64,000 nt of DNA from Acidovorax sp. GBBC 1281 (GCF_028473645.1 NZ_CP097269.1:5631568-5695567); one strand, 5' to 3'; counted from the stretch's first letter, positions 36,615-47,196 are shown. Numbers and translations: made by a program. The notes: a model not told the origin generated them from the letters alone.

Positions 36615-37511
36615 TTATTGTGCTGGAGCCCGATTCGGCTCCAGGCCGCTGGCGCGGGGGCAGCGGGCGTCCAGCCATTGCTGCAAGGCCGCGAACACCG
36701 GCGCGGCGTGCTCAGGGCTTTCCTTGAACAGCTCGTGGTACGCCAGGGCGAATTCCTGCGCGTGCACCACGCCCAGCGGGGCGGCCCGGGCGAAGGCCCG
36801 GCTGCCGGCGGGATTGACCAGCCGGTCGGCCCCCGCCCACATCAGCAGGGTGGGCACGCTCCACTGCGCGGCGCGGGCCACGACGGCCGGGCCGGTGTAG
36901 GCGATGAAGCGCGCGAGCCCGGCGCCGACGCGGTCGTGGCAGCGCGGGTCGGCGCGGTAGGCCGCGACGACGGCGGGGTCGTGGGACAGGTGCGTGGGGT
37001 CGATCCCGGTGGCCAGGCGCAGGTTCGGCAGCACGCGGGGCAGGGTGGCCACCAGGAACTTCTGCGTCCAGCTCAGGCCCGGGTCCAGCGCGGGGGAGGA
37101 AAGCACCAGCGCATCCACGGGGCGCAGCGCCTGCGCCACGAAGTCCGCCGCCACCAGCCCGCCCAGGCTGTGGCCCAGCAGCACCAGCGGCTGGCCGGGC
37201 GGCATCCGGGCCCGCGTCGCATCGACGATGTCGGCCAGATCCACCATCAGCCGGTTCGGCGGCGTGAGGGCGCCGCGCAGCCCGCCCGATTCGCCATGGC
37301 CGTACTGGTCGTAGCCGCGCACGGCAAAACCCCAGGCGTTCAGCCGCCGGGCGAGCCGGTTGTACCGGCCCACGTGTTCGCCCAGGCCGTGCACCAGCAG
37401 CACGGTGGCGCGCGCGTCGGCGTGGGACAGCGGCCAGTCCTGCAGGGCGAGGTTCTCGCCATCGGCGGCGGTGAAGGGGCTGAGGGTGGAGGGGGCGTCG
37501 GGATCGACCAT
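36615..37511 (-). CDS. Alpha/beta hydrolase, monoacylglycerol lipase-like
   Basis: The protein has 298 aa. The oxyanion region is VLLVHGLGEHVGRYNRLARR near residue 37, a GYDQYGHGESGG loop near 70, and the nucleophile elbow LLGHSLGGLVA (Ser near 115). The catalytic Asp is in WAGADRLVNPAGS, and the C-terminal His is in the YHELFKE segment. HGxGEHxxRY is typical of the monoglyceride lipase / lysophospholipase group. No signal peptide is seen, so it is cytoplasmic. Confidence 0.87.
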   Translation of the reverse strand: MVDPDAPSTLSPFTAADGENLALQDWPLSHADARATVLLVHGLGEHVGRYNRLARRLNAWGFAVRGYDQYGHGESGGLRGALTPPNRLMVDLADIVDATRARMPPGQPLVLLGHSLGGLVAADFVAQALRPVDALVLSSPALDPGLSWTQKFLVATLPRVLPNLRLATGIDPTHLSHDPAVVAAYRADPRCHDRVGAGLARFIAYTGPAVVARAAQWSVPTLLMWAGADRLVNPAGSRAFARAAPLGVVHAQEFALAYHELFKESPEHAAPVFAALQQWLDARCPRASGLEPNRAPAQ

Positions 37512-37663
37512 GCGATGGGGCGGGGGCTTGTCGGAAAAGGCGCGCCATGGTGGCGCGCGCGGGAAAGGGGGTGGGCGCGGCCGGCGTCAGCCCGTGCGCC
37601 CCGCGCCGGGGCGCGGGCGGGTTCTGGCGATGGCCGCGGCCACGGTGGCGGCGGGCAGCGGCT

Positions 37664-39160
<1,497 letters not shown>

Positions 39161-39240
39161 GGCGGTTCCTCGGGGGGCGTTCCAGGAAAAGAGCCTGCCA
39201 CCGGCCGCGGCATCCGGCGGGCGCGCCGGTGCGTTGCAGT

Positions 39241-40461
39241 TCACCGCTCCGGTGGAGGAAGGGTTTCCGGATTGTCGTGCAGTGCGGAGGCGGGCACCAC
39301 CCCGCGCAGATCGCCCGCGACGGCAACGCGGTTGCGGCCGCTGCGCTTGGCCTCGTACATGGCGCGGTCGGCGGCGGCGATCAGCATGTCCCAGCTGTCG
39401 CCTTCCTCGATGCGCCCGCCGAACACGCCGATGCTCAGCGTGACCGGCACGGTGTGCCCGCCCAGGTCGAAGCGCGTCTGCTCGATCGCCCGGCACAGCT
39501 GGATCGCCAGCTGCCGTGCGCCGTGCAGCGGCGTGTCGGGCAACACCACGAGGAACTCCTCGCCCCCATAGCGCCCGATCATGTCCTGCGCCCGCAGGCG
39601 CTCGCCCATGGCATCGACCACGCGGCACAGCACCTGGTCGCCCACGAGGTGGCCCAGCCCGTCGTTGATGCGCTTGAAGTGGTCGATGTCCACCATCATG
39701 AGCGACAGCGGCTCGCGCGTGCGGATGGCCCGGGCGATGTCGCGGTCCAGCGCGGCGATGGCCGCGCGGCGGTTGGCCACGCCGGTGAGCGGGTCGCGCG
39801 CGGCCATGCGGCGGTTGGTGTCGTCGGCGCGGTCGCGCGCCATGAAGATGAAACCGAACGACGAGGCCTGCACGGCGATGAAGGTGGACAGGAACGTGGC
39901 GTGCTGCAGCCACCCGCCCTGCAGCAGCCCGTTCAGCGGCATGGCGCCCGTCGCCGCGGCCGTGGCGCGCACCACCAGCACCGACATCTGCAGCACGATG
40001 CCCAGCGCCACCAGGCCGGCGCCGCGCCCGGGCGACGGAAAGCGCCACAGCGTCCACAGCACCAGCGCCAGCTGCGCGGGAAAGACCACGCCCGCCAGCA
40101 CCAGGCGCATCCCGTAGTCCTGCAGGAACGCCATGAAAAGCGCCAGCGTGAGCACGACCGGCCCGATCAGCCGCCCCCAGGGCAGCGGGCGGCGGTGGAA
40201 CTGGCACACGGCCGCCAGCAGGCACGCGAACACGCTGGACAGCAGGCCGTTGGCGGCCACGATGGAGAGCATGTCCGGCACGCGGCCGCGCAGGGCCAGC
40301 AGCACGTAGGCCAGCGACTGCAGCACCAGGGCGGCGGCCCACAGGCCCAGGCCGTCGCGGCGGCGCTCGTGGCCGACCAGCACCAGGCAGGCGGCCATGA
40401 CGACGGAACCGATGACGGTCATCGCCAGCAGCGTGGGCAGATCGATGGCAAAAGTGGGCAT
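39241..40461 (-). CDS. Membrane diguanylate cyclase (GGDEF)
   Basis: The protein has 406 aa. Roughly six to seven membrane helices (residues ~8-215) are followed by a GGDEF domain with ARDPLTGVANRRAAIAALDR, VDIDHFKRINDGLGHLVGDQ and the active loop RYGGEEFLVVLP. The C-terminus has the SIGVFGG and AADRAMYEAKRSGRNRV blocks. It should synthesise cyclic di-GMP. A second membrane cyclase lies 4 kb upstream and a chemoreceptor is its immediate upstream neighbour on the same strand, in keeping with a motility and attachment theme. Confidence 0.9.
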   Translation of the reverse strand: MPTFAIDLPTLLAMTVIGSVVMAACLVLVGHERRRDGLGLWAAALVLQSLAYVLLALRGRVPDMLSIVAANGLLSSVFACLLAAVCQFHRRPLPWGRLIGPVVLTLALFMAFLQDYGMRLVLAGVVFPAQLALVLWTLWRFPSPGRGAGLVALGIVLQMSVLVVRATAAATGAMPLNGLLQGGWLQHATFLSTFIAVQASSFGFIFMARDRADDTNRRMAARDPLTGVANRRAAIAALDRDIARAIRTREPLSLMMVDIDHFKRINDGLGHLVGDQVLCRVVDAMGERLRAQDMIGRYGGEEFLVVLPDTPLHGARQLAIQLCRAIEQTRFDLGGHTVPVTLSIGVFGGRIEEGDSWDMLIAAADRAMYEAKRSGRNRVAVAGDLRGVVPASALHDNPETLPPPER

Positions 40462-40584
40462 GTCGGGTGCGGTGGGGCGTGCCGGCCAGGGCAGCTCGGG
40501 GGCCGCAGCATATACCACCGCCCCGGCCGGCTGTTTGCGCCGCTCGGCGCCGCGATGCGCCCCAGCGCGCGCCGCACGCACTGT

Positions 40585-40608
40585 CCGGCCGGCCGGCCGG
40601 CCGGCCGG
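40585..40608. repeat. (CCGG)6 tandem palindrome
   Basis: Six perfect CCGG units lie in the 173-base gap between the chemoreceptor stop and the cyclase start. The run is self-complementary and could form a hairpin ending the chemoreceptor transcript. Confidence 0.7.
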
Positions 40609-40634
40609 GCGCCGCTGGCGGGGGCGCGTTCCGT

Positions 40635-42611
40635 TCAGCCCGCGGCGAGGGCGGGGCGGGCGGGCTGGGCGAGCGGCGTGGCCTGCGCCGTGGTCAGGCG
40701 GAACACCTGCACGGCATCCGCCAGCTGCGACGCCTGGTCGCGCAGGCTTTGCGCCGCTGCGGCCGATTCCTCCACCAGCGCGGCGTTCTGCTGCGTCATC
40801 TGGTCGAGCTGGTTGACGGCCGTGTTGACCGTGACGATGCTGTCCGACTGCTCGGACGCCGAGGCGGTGATCTCCCCGATGATGTCGCCCACCTGCCGCA
40901 CCGAGCCCACGATCTCGCCCATGGTGCGCCCGGCGTCCTCCACCAGCCGCGTGCCGGCCTCCACCCGGGCCACCGAGCTGCCGATGAGCGCCTTGATCTC
41001 GCGCGCCGCCTCGGCGCTGCGCCCGGCCAGCGAGCGCACCTCGCTCGCCACCACGGCGAAGCCGCGGCCCTGCTCGCCCGCACGGGCCGCCTCCACGGCG
41101 GCGTTCAGCGCGAGGATGTTGGTCTGGAAGGCGATGCCGTCGATCACGCCGATGATGTCCGCGATCTTGCGCGAGCTGGCATCGATGTCGGCCATGGTGG
41201 ACACCACCTCGCCCACCACACGCCCGCCGCGCTGGGCCACCTCGGCGGCCGATCCGGCCAGCTGGTTGGCCTGCCGCGCCGCATCGGCCGACTGGCGCAC
41301 CGTGCCCGTCAGCTGCTCCATGCTCTGCGCCGTCTGGGCGATGCTGCTGGCGGCGTTCTCGGTGCGCGCCGACAGGTCCTGGTTGCCGGTGGCGATCTCG
41401 GCGCTGGCCGTGGTGATGCTGTCCACCGCCGTGCGCACCTGCTGCAGCACCTGCAGGTAGCGCTGGCGCATGCCTTCCACCTCGCGCACCAAGGCGCCCA
41501 TCTCGTCGGCGCGGCGCGTCTCGAACGCCTGGGTGAGGTCGCCCTGCGCCACCAGCGTCACGGCGCCGGTCAGCTCGCGCAGCGGCTCGCTCACGCCGCG
41601 GCGCACCATCGCGAAGATGCCTGCGCCCACCACCGCCAGGGCGACGGCCATCACCGGCCACACTGCCCCCATCGCGCGCCGCTGGCTGGCCAGCGCCTCG
41701 TGGTCGGACACCTCGGCCACCACCTGCCAGCCCGAGCCGGTCCGGGTGCTCAAGGCCCACGGGTCCGCGCCCTGAGCGGGCAGCAGCGCGGCGGCCTGCG
41801 GCACGAATCCGTCGGCGCTGGCGTTCAGGGCGGCGAGGAAATCGGCCGCGCCCGGATAGGCCTCCAGCACCTTCTTGCCACGCGCCGTGGGGTGCGCGAC
41901 GAACACCGCGTCCTGCGGGCCCTTGCGCGGATCGATCACGTACATGCCGCCGTGCTCGTAGAACTGCATGCTGGCCACCTGCTTTTGCATCTGCTCCTGG
42001 AAGGCCGACAGGTCGTTGCCCACGAACAGGATGGCGATCACCTTGCCTGCCGCGTCCTTCACCGGCGCGTAGTGCGCCATATACGGCTTGCCGAACAGCA
42101 TGGTGCGGCCCGTGTAGGGCTGGCCCGCGAGCACGGGCGGGTAGGCGGGGCTCGCCCGGTCGAGCAGCGTGCCCTGGGCGCGCTCGCCCTTTTCGTTCTT
42201 CACCGAGGTGGTGATGCGGATGAAGTCCTCACCCTTCCTCGCGAACACCGTGGCCACGCCGCCCGTGTCCTGGCTGAACTTGTCCACCGTGCCGTAATCG
42301 GCGTTCACCGCGATGCCGAAGCTCGTCAGCTGCCCGCTGGCCTCGTCCAGCTGCATGCTGGGGTCGAAGCCGCGCTGGAACGCCTGGGCCGAGCGGCGCA
42401 CCAGTTCGCGGTTGGCCTCGTCCACCGCGTTGAGCGACTGGCCCACGGCATCGACCGCATCGCGCACGCCTTCGGTGATCTGGGTGCGTGCGGCTTTCGT
42501 CGTGATGACCGAGATCGCGATGCTCACCGCGATCAGGGCGAGGGCGACGAGCGCCAACGCCAGCAGGGTGACGCGGCGGGCAACCGATCGGGTGCGGACA
42601 GATGGGGTCAT
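40635..42611 (-). CDS. Methyl-accepting chemotaxis protein with periplasmic Cache-type sensor
   Basis: The protein has 658 aa. TM1 is at about residues 13-36 and a long periplasmic domain runs ~37-315, with [47 protein letters not shown] and [10 protein letters not shown] blocks that fit the Cache3/Cache2 type. TM2 is near 318-340. A HAMP region follows ([20 protein letters not shown]), then the signalling hairpin with [35 protein letters not shown] at its tip. The C-terminal tail has no recognisable CheR/CheB pentapeptide (ends ARPALAAG). The ligand is unknown; Cache3/Cache2 sensors often bind organic acids. Confidence 0.92.
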   Translation of the reverse strand: MTPSVRTRSVARRVTLLALALVALALIAVSIAISVITTKAARTQITEGVRDAVDAVGQSLNAVDEANRELVRRSAQAFQRGFDPSMQLDEASGQLTSFGIAVNADYGTVDKFSQDTGGVATVFARKGEDFIRITTSVKNEKGERAQGTLLDRASPAYPPVLAGQPYTGRTMLFGKPYMAHYAPVKDAAGKVIAILFVGNDLSAFQEQMQKQVASMQFYEHGGMYVIDPRKGPQDAVFVAHPTARGKKVLEAYPGAADFLAALNASADGFVPQAAALLPAQGADPWALSTRTGSGWQVVAEVSDHEALASQRRAMGAVWPVMAVALAVVGAGIFAMVRRGVSEPLRELTGAVTLVAQGDLTQAFETRRADEMGALVREVEGMRQRYLQVLQQVRTAVDSITTASAEIATGNQDLSARTENAASSIAQTAQSMEQLTGTVRQSADAARQANQLAGSAAEVAQRGGRVVGEVVSTMADIDASSRKIADIIGVIDGIAFQTNILALNAAVEAARAGEQGRGFAVVASEVRSLAGRSAEAAREIKALIGSSVARVEAGTRLVEDAGRTMGEIVGSVRQVGDIIGEITASASEQSDSIVTVNTAVNQLDQMTQQNAALVEESAAAAQSLRDQASQLADAVQVFRLTTAQATPLAQPARPALAAG

Positions 42612-42811
42612 GGCGGTTTTTTCGGGTTTGGTCGCAGGGGAGGGAGAAGGGGCGGATGCGCTGCGGAAGACGCCGGCCCCATCGTAAGCAACCGTAACTT
42701 TGGCAGGATGAAGGCATTCCTTTAAGGGAAAAACCTATGTATTGAAGGATTTAGCCTGCTTGGCCGCGGCACTTTCGGGGGCAAAAAATGCCTTCAGCGC
42801 ATTTCCTTCTA

Positions 42812-42845
42812 GGGCATGTTGCTGCATAAATAATAGCAATCGGAT
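42812..42845 (-). repeat. Dispersed AT-rich palindromic repeat, copy 5
   Basis: On the minus strand it reads TTGCTATTATTTATGCAGC then AACATGCCCTAG, with the same layout and CCCTAG end as copies 2 and 3. It is the clearest feature of the 42612-42983 gap, which otherwise shows no gene. Confidence 0.65.
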
Positions 42846-42983
42846 TTTCATGCGTTTTGTAGCACTTGTGACACTTCTGCGGTGTCGCAACCCGGTGCAG
42901 GGGAGCCCCGGGCACATGGGACAGCGCCCGACGCAACCCCCATGCCTCGGCAAGTCGCCCGCCGGGCCGCAGCCCCGCGCCCG

Positions 42984-43568
42984 TCAGGCGTGCTCGAAGT
43001 GGAACACCGCCGTGCCCGCCAGGGCGTTCGGCAGAAAACGCACCTCGCGGCCGTCCTGCAGGCCGAAGGCGTCGATCACGCGCAGGGCGTTCTTGTGCGC
43101 CAGCACCTCGAAGTCCTTGAACGTGCCCACGCGGATGTTGGGCGTGTCGTACCACTGGTACGGCAGCCGGCGCGTGACGGGCATGCGCCCGCGCAGCACC
43201 GACAGCCGGTTGGGCCAGTGCGCGAAATTGGGAAACGCCACCACGCCCGCGCGGCCCACGCGGGCCGTCTCGCGCAGCATCACCTCGGTGTTGCGCAGGT
43301 GCTGCAGCGTGTCGATCTGCAGCACCAGATCGAACGAGTTGTCGCCGAACATCGCCAGCCCTTCCTCCAGGTTGAGCTGCACCACGTTCACCCCGCGGCG
43401 CACGCAGGCGAGCACGTTGGCATCGTCGATCTCGATGCCGTAGCCGGTGCAGCCGCGCTCGCGCTGCAGGTACGACAGCATCGCGCCATCGCCGCAGCCC
43501 AGGTCCAGCACCCGCGAGCCGTGCGGCACCAGCCGGGAAATCGCATGCATGGTGGCTTTCTCGGTCAT
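42984..43568 (-). CDS. metW: Methionine biosynthesis protein MetW
   Basis: The protein has 194 aa. The SAM-methyltransferase-like fold has [20 protein letters not shown] near residue 20, [20 protein letters not shown] near 42 and [15 protein letters not shown] near 78; then [20 protein letters not shown] and [14 protein letters not shown], which are MetW hallmarks. Its ATG overlaps the metX stop (ATGA). MetW works with MetX in forming the acyl-homoserine precursor of methionine. It inherits the metX leader regulation. Confidence 0.94.
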   Translation of the reverse strand: MTEKATMHAISRLVPHGSRVLDLGCGDGAMLSYLQRERGCTGYGIEIDDANVLACVRRGVNVVQLNLEEGLAMFGDNSFDLVLQIDTLQHLRNTEVMLRETARVGRAGVVAFPNFAHWPNRLSVLRGRMPVTRRLPYQWYDTPNIRVGTFKDFEVLAHKNALRVIDAFGLQDGREVRFLPNALAGTAVFHFEHA

Positions 43569-44755
43569 GCGAACTCCTTGGCGATGCTGTCGAAATACGA
43601 GCCGACGACGCCCATGTAGCGCGCATCGTCGAGCAGGAAGGCATCGTGGCCGTGCGGCGCATCGATCTCGGCGTAGCTCACGTCGCGGCGGTTGTCGAGC
43701 AGCGCCTTCACGATCTCTCGGCTGCGCGCGGGCGAGAAACGCCAGTCGGTGGTGAAGCTCACCAGCAGGAACCGGGCCGTGGCGCGTGCCAGGGCCAGCG
43801 TGAGGTTGCCGCCGTAGGCGAGCGCGGGGTCGAAATAATCGAGGGCGCGGGTGATCAGCAGGTAGGTGTTGGCGTCGAAATACTCGCTGAACTTGTCGCC
43901 CTGGTAGCGCAGGTAGCTCTCGATCTGGAACTCGATGTCCTGCGTGCTGTAGCGGTAGCCCGTGGGCCCGCCGTGCGCGGCAGGCGCGCCGGTGGCGGCC
44001 GCCGTGGGGAGCGTTTCCTCCATCACCGTCTGGCGCAGCTGGCGGCCGAATTTCTCGTTCATCACGTCGTCCGACAGGTAGGTGATGTGGCCGATCATCC
44101 GCGCGATGCGCAGGCCGCGCTGCGGGATCGCCCCGTGCCGGTAGAAGTGTCCGCCATGGAAATCCGGGTCGGTCACGATGGCCCGGCGCGCGACCTCGTT
44201 GAAGGCGATGTTCTCCGCCGTGAGATTGGGGGCGCTGGCCACCACCACCGCATGGCGCACCCTGTCCGGGTACTGCAGCGCCCACGACAGCGCCTGCATG
44301 CCGCCCAGGCTGCCCCCCAGCACCGCCGCGAGCTGCTGCACGCCGATCCGGTCGAGCAGGCGGGCCTGGGCGTTCACCCAGTCCTCCACCGTGACCACGG
44401 GGAAGTCGGCGCCGTACACCTCGCCGGTGTCCGGGTGCGTGTCCATCGGGCCGGTCGAGCCGAAGCACGAGCCCAGGTTGTTGATGCCGATCACGAAGAA
44501 GCGGTTCGTGTCCACCGGCTTGCCGGGGCCGATCATGTTGTTCCACCAGCCCTCGCTCTTGGGCTGGCCCTCGTACACGCCCGCCACGTGGTGCGAGGCG
44601 TTCAGCGCATGGCACACCAGCACCGCGTTGGAGCGGTCGGCGTTGAGCGTGCCGTAGGTCTCGAAGGCGAGGGTGTAGTCGCGGATGGCACCGCCGCCCT
44701 GCAGCGGCAGCGCGTCGGCGAAATGCAGGGACTGGGGCGTGGCAATGAAGGACAT
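43565..44755 (-). CDS. metX: Homoserine O-acyltransferase MetX
   Basis: The protein has 396 aa. The alpha/beta hydrolase fold has [24 protein letters not shown] N-terminal blocks, [14 protein letters not shown] near residue 95, the nucleophile elbow [14 protein letters not shown] near 150, SSxPH-equivalent [12 protein letters not shown], and C-terminal Asp and His ([19 protein letters not shown]). It transfers an acetyl or succinyl group to homoserine in methionine synthesis; I cannot decide the acyl donor by eye. It lies at the head of metXW behind a SAM-II aptamer and a terminator-like hairpin that ends one base before its start codon. Confidence 0.94.
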   Translation of the reverse strand: MSFIATPQSLHFADALPLQGGGAIRDYTLAFETYGTLNADRSNAVLVCHALNASHHVAGVYEGQPKSEGWWNNMIGPGKPVDTNRFFVIGINNLGSCFGSTGPMDTHPDTGEVYGADFPVVTVEDWVNAQARLLDRIGVQQLAAVLGGSLGGMQALSWALQYPDRVRHAVVVASAPNLTAENIAFNEVARRAIVTDPDFHGGHFYRHGAIPQRGLRIARMIGHITYLSDDVMNEKFGRQLRQTVMEETLPTAAATGAPAAHGGPTGYRYSTQDIEFQIESYLRYQGDKFSEYFDANTYLLITRALDYFDPALAYGGNLTLALARATARFLLVSFTTDWRFSPARSREIVKALLDNRRDVSYAEIDAPHGHDAFLLDDARYMGVVGSYFDSIAKEFA

Positions 44756-44756
44756 G

Positions 44757-44790
44757 AAAAAACCCGGCGTCGCTAAAAACGAGGCCGGGT
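44757..44790 (-). terminator. Terminator hairpin in the metX leader (riboswitch expression platform)
   Basis: On the minus strand, ACCCGGC pairs with GCCGGGT and is followed by a six-T run ending at 44757, immediately before the metX ATG. The loop carries TTTTTAGCG, complementary to the CGCTAAA strand of the SAM-II aptamer just upstream. Pairing of these two would prevent or delay the hairpin. Confidence 0.75.
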
Positions 44791-44817
44791 CGGTGTGTCT
44801 GTCACTTGGCGGACGGG

Positions 44818-44867
44818 TCTTTAGCGGTATTTATAAAGCGCCCGCAAGCTATGCAAATCGGCGCGAG
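44818..44867 (-). promoter_or_regulatory. SAM-II riboswitch aptamer upstream of metX
   Basis: The minus strand reads CTCGCGCCGATTTGCATAGC, then TTGCGGGCGC, TTTATAAAT, ACCGCTAAAGA. This matches the SAM-II architecture: P1 strand CGCGC-GATTT, loop, TTGCGGGCGC closing strand, then TATAAAT and the GCTAAA pseudoknot strand. A TATAGT -10 element with TGG before it lies at 44872-44877, so transcription would begin right at the aptamer. Expected effect: S-adenosylmethionine binding lowers metXW expression. Confidence 0.85.
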
Positions 44868-44915
44868 AGGCACTATACCAAAGCCCGGGCCCGCCGGCCA
44901 TGGGCCCGTGCGCGT

Positions 44916-45482
44916 TCAGGCCGCGGGTGCGAAAAGCGCGATCAGCCCCAGCGCGAGGAAGATCACCGCCGACACCATGTGCACCGCGCGGATCGGCACC
45001 CGCCGCGTGATGCGCTCGCCCAGCCACACCACGGGCGCGTTGGCCAGCATCATGCCCAGCGTCGTGCCGGCCACCACCCACCAGTAGGCGCTGTAGCGCG
45101 CGGCCAGCATCACCGTGGCGACCTGGGTCTTGTCGCCCATCTCGGCCAGGAAGAACGCGATCAGCGTGGTGCCGAACACGCCAAAGCGCGGCGCGCCGCC
45201 CGATGCGTCGTCGTCCAGCCGGTCGGGGATGAGCATCCACACCGCCATCGCGATGAACGACAGCCCGAGACCCCAGCGCAACACCTGCGGCCCCACGACG
45301 GTCGTCACCCAGGCGCCCACGGCGCCGGCCAGCGCGTGGTTGGCCAGCGTGGCGACCAAGATGCCGAGCACGATCGGCCAGGGCTTGCGAAAACGCGCCG
45401 CGAGAACGAGGGAAAGGAGTTGGGTCTTGTCGCCCATCTCCGCGAGGGCGACGATGGCGGTCGAAACGAAAAAGGCTTCCAT
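44916..45482 (-). CDS. GDT1/TMEM165 (UPF0016) family manganese exporter
   Basis: The protein has 188 aa. Six membrane helices form two inverted halves, each with the signature E-M-G-D-K-T (residues 15-20 and 114-119). This duplicated motif is diagnostic of the GDT1 family, bacterial members of which export Mn2+. A yybP-ykoY (Mn2+-sensing) riboswitch lies directly upstream, which supports manganese as the substrate. No strong Shine-Dalgarno is visible before the ATG at 45482. It appears monocistronic. Confidence 0.9.
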   Translation of the reverse strand: MEAFFVSTAIVALAEMGDKTQLLSLVLAARFRKPWPIVLGILVATLANHALAGAVGAWVTTVVGPQVLRWGLGLSFIAMAVWMLIPDRLDDDASGGAPRFGVFGTTLIAFFLAEMGDKTQVATVMLAARYSAYWWVVAGTTLGMMLANAPVVWLGERITRRVPIRAVHMVSAVIFLALGLIALFAPAA

Positions 45483-45520
45483 TGGGGGCAGGGAGTTGTC
45501 CGGCCGGACAGGTCGCAGAG

Positions 45521-45568
45521 CATTGACTGCACCCCGACGCCGGCCTTTGGGATCGGTGTGCAGTCAAT
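45521..45568 (-). promoter_or_regulatory. Expression-platform hairpin of the Mn2+ riboswitch
   Basis: A long stem forms between ATTGACTGCACACCGA and TCGGGGTGCAGTCAAT (one mismatch), starting right after the aptamer's GCGAGACC end. A second small palindrome, TGTCCGGCCGGACA, lies between it and the start codon. No U-run follows the long stem, so control may be translational or Rho-linked. Confidence 0.6.
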
Positions 45569-45678
45569 GGTCTCGCCCAGTTCCGATGGAACCGCATGCA
45601 CCACAGGCCGCGCAGGCCCGAGTTTGTTGATGCATGCCCCCGTGCGGTCTGTGCGCCGGGCGGGCTACTCCCCAAAGA
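45569..45678 (-). promoter_or_regulatory. yybP-ykoY (Mn2+) riboswitch aptamer
   Basis: The minus strand has the conserved blocks in order: TCTTTGGGGAGTAGC (45664-45678), an internal arm, CATGCATCAACAAACTCGGG, GGCCTGTGGTGCATGCGG, a TTCC-ATC-GGAA hairpin and the closing GGGCGAGACC (to 45569). These are the two metal-binding loops and P1 strands of the yybP-ykoY class. TACAAT at 45686-45691 is a suitable -10. Mn2+ binding is expected to turn the exporter gene on. Confidence 0.88.
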
Positions 45679-45876
45679 CGGGCCGATTGTAACGATGCGC
45701 TTCCAGCCTTCGGGTAAATACCCAATGAAAACGTTGCAGACGCGCCAATTTTCGTGCTTGGACCCCGAATAGATGGTTAATAATGGGCCTTGCCTTTCTG
45801 CCAAGCAGGAACGCAAGTAGCGGTGATTGGTCGGTTTCGCGTCTTTGAAGTCGTCACAGGTTTGTTGATTGCGTCA

Positions 45877-45911
45877 GGCTCCATCGCGTTTTCTTGTTTT
45901 TTTAGGAGTCC
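45877..45911 (+). promoter_or_regulatory. Leader hairpin masking the ribosome binding site of the first RRM gene
   Basis: GGCTCC (45877-45882) can pair with GGAGTCC (45905-45911), leaving one U bulged. The second strand contains the AGGAG ribosome binding site, 3 bases before the ATG. The intervening sequence CATCGCGTTTTCTTG resembles that in the paralog's leader. Confidence 0.6.
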
Positions 45912-45914
45912 TTC

Positions 45915-46280
45915 ATGGGCAACAAACTCTACGTGGGCAACCTGCCCTATTCTTTCCGCGACGACGACCTGCAACAAACGTTCAGCCAGTACGGCGCCGT
46001 GCAAAGCGCCAAGGTCATGATGGAACGTGACACCGGCCGCTCCAAGGGTTTCGGCTTCGTCGAAATGGGCAGCGATGCCGAAGCGCAAGCCGCCATCCAA
46101 GGCGCGCATGGTCAAAACTTCGGCGGCCGTGACCTCGTGGTCAACGAAGCCCGTCCGATGGAACCCCGTCCCCCCCGCAGCGGTGGTGGCGGCAACGGCG
46201 GCGGCTACGGCGGTGGTGGCGGCCGCAGCGGTGGTTTCGGCGGCGGTGGTGGCTACGGCGGTGGCCGCAGCAGCTACTAA
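45915..46280 (+). CDS. Glycine-rich RNA-binding protein (RRM), first copy
   Basis: The protein has 121 aa. One RRM (residues 1-80) carries RNP2 KLYVGNL at 4-10 and RNP1 SKGFGFVEM at about 43-51. The tail is glycine- and arginine-rich (GGGYGGGGGRSGG repeats) and ends GGRSSY. Such proteins bind single-stranded RNA and are often induced by cold in proteobacteria and cyanobacteria. It is followed by its own strong terminator and then by a longer paralog, so the two are separately transcribed. Confidence 0.93.
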   Translation: MGNKLYVGNLPYSFRDDDLQQTFSQYGAVQSAKVMMERDTGRSKGFGFVEMGSDAEAQAAIQGAHGQNFGGRDLVVNEARPMEPRPPRSGGGGNGGGYGGGGGRSGGFGGGGGYGGGRSSY

Positions 46281-46300
46281 GCTCACGCTGACAGCATTTC

Positions 46301-46328
46301 AAAAAAGGGTCCTTCGGGGCCCTTTTTT
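46301..46328 (+). terminator. Intrinsic terminator after the first RRM gene
   Basis: A stem AAAAAAGGGTCC / GGGCCCTTTTTT with a TTCG tetraloop region and T-run. Confidence 0.92.
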
Positions 46329-46488
46329 CATGGCTGAGCCAGCGCGTTTGGCCCGTGTCCGGCACCTTGCTTTTTTGCGGAATTTATGGCCCATAATGCA
46401 TCGGCGAGATATTTTTCGCGTCGACGTTTGCGGGGATCCGTCAGTTTCGCGCATGGGACATCTTTGTGATTCACTGGCTGCGTTTTCG

Positions 46489-46526
46489 GGACTCCATCGC
46501 TTTATCAATGTGTTTTTGAGGAGTCC
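46489..46526 (+). promoter_or_regulatory. Leader hairpin masking the ribosome binding site of the second RRM gene
   Basis: GGACTCC (46489-46495) is the exact complement of GGAGTCC (46520-46526), which contains the GAGGAG ribosome binding site. The loop CATCGCTTTATCAATG is AU-rich. Position and sequence parallel the leader of the first copy, with the pairing improved. Confidence 0.65.
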
Positions 46527-46530
46527 CGTA

Positions 46531-47070
46531 ATGGGCAACAAACTGTACGTCGGCAATTTGCCGTACTCGGTGCGTGACAGTGACCTGGAGCAGGCCTTCG
46601 GCCAATTCGGAGCCGTGACGAGCGCCAAAGTCATGATGGAGCGCGACACGGGCCGCTCGAAGGGCTTTGGCTTCGTCGAGATGGGCAGCGACCCTGAAGC
46701 GCAAGCCGCCATCCAGGGCATGAACGGCCAGCCCCTGGGCGGCCGCAGCATCGTGGTGAACGAGGCGCGTCCCATGGAACCCCGTCCCCCCCGCAGCGGC
46801 GGTTTTGGTGGCGGCGGTGGTGGTGGCGGCTACGGCGGCGGCGGTGGTCGTGGCGGTGGCTACGGTGGCGGCCGCAGTGATGGCGGCGGCGGTGGCTACG
46901 GTGGTGGTGGCCGCGGCGAAGGCGGCGGTGGTGGATATGGCGGCGGCGGTGGTCGCGGCGATGGCGGTTTCCGCAGCCCCTACGGCTCCGGTTCGCGCAA
47001 TGGCGGCGGCGGTGGCCGCAGCGGTGGTGGCGGTGGCGGCTACGGTGGTGGCGGCAACGGCGGCTACTGA
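46531..47070 (+). CDS. Glycine-rich RNA-binding protein (RRM), second copy
   Basis: The protein has 179 aa. The RRM is very similar to the first copy (GNKLYVGNLPYSVRDSDLEQ; SKGFGFVEMGSD; PMEPRPPRSGG), but the glycine-rich tail is about 95 residues long with GGYGGGG, RGEGGGG and RSDGGGG repeats, interrupted by FRSPYGSGSRNG. Duplication followed by expansion of the low-complexity tail explains the pair. The tail probably drives RNA annealing or condensation. Function in cold adaptation is inferred from the family. Confidence 0.93.
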   Translation: MGNKLYVGNLPYSVRDSDLEQAFGQFGAVTSAKVMMERDTGRSKGFGFVEMGSDPEAQAAIQGMNGQPLGGRSIVVNEARPMEPRPPRSGGFGGGGGGGGYGGGGGRGGGYGGGRSDGGGGGYGGGGRGEGGGGGYGGGGGRGDGGFRSPYGSGSRNGGGGGRSGGGGGGYGGGGNGGY

Positions 47071-47124
47071 TCCTCTCCCGCAGCGAGGGCCCTTCCCATC
47101 CGTGAAGGCTTCTCGCGCAAGAAC

Positions 47125-47152
47125 AAAAGGCCCCTTGTCAGGGGCCTTTTTT
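47125..47152 (+). terminator. Intrinsic terminator after the second RRM gene
   Basis: AAAAGGCCCC / GGGGCCTTTTTT with a TTGTCA loop. It may also end the convergent SDR transcript because both sides carry A/T runs. Confidence 0.9.
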
Positions 47153-47196
47153 GTGGGCGCCGCCGGCTGGAACCCCGAGGCGGGCCCCGTGCCCGG

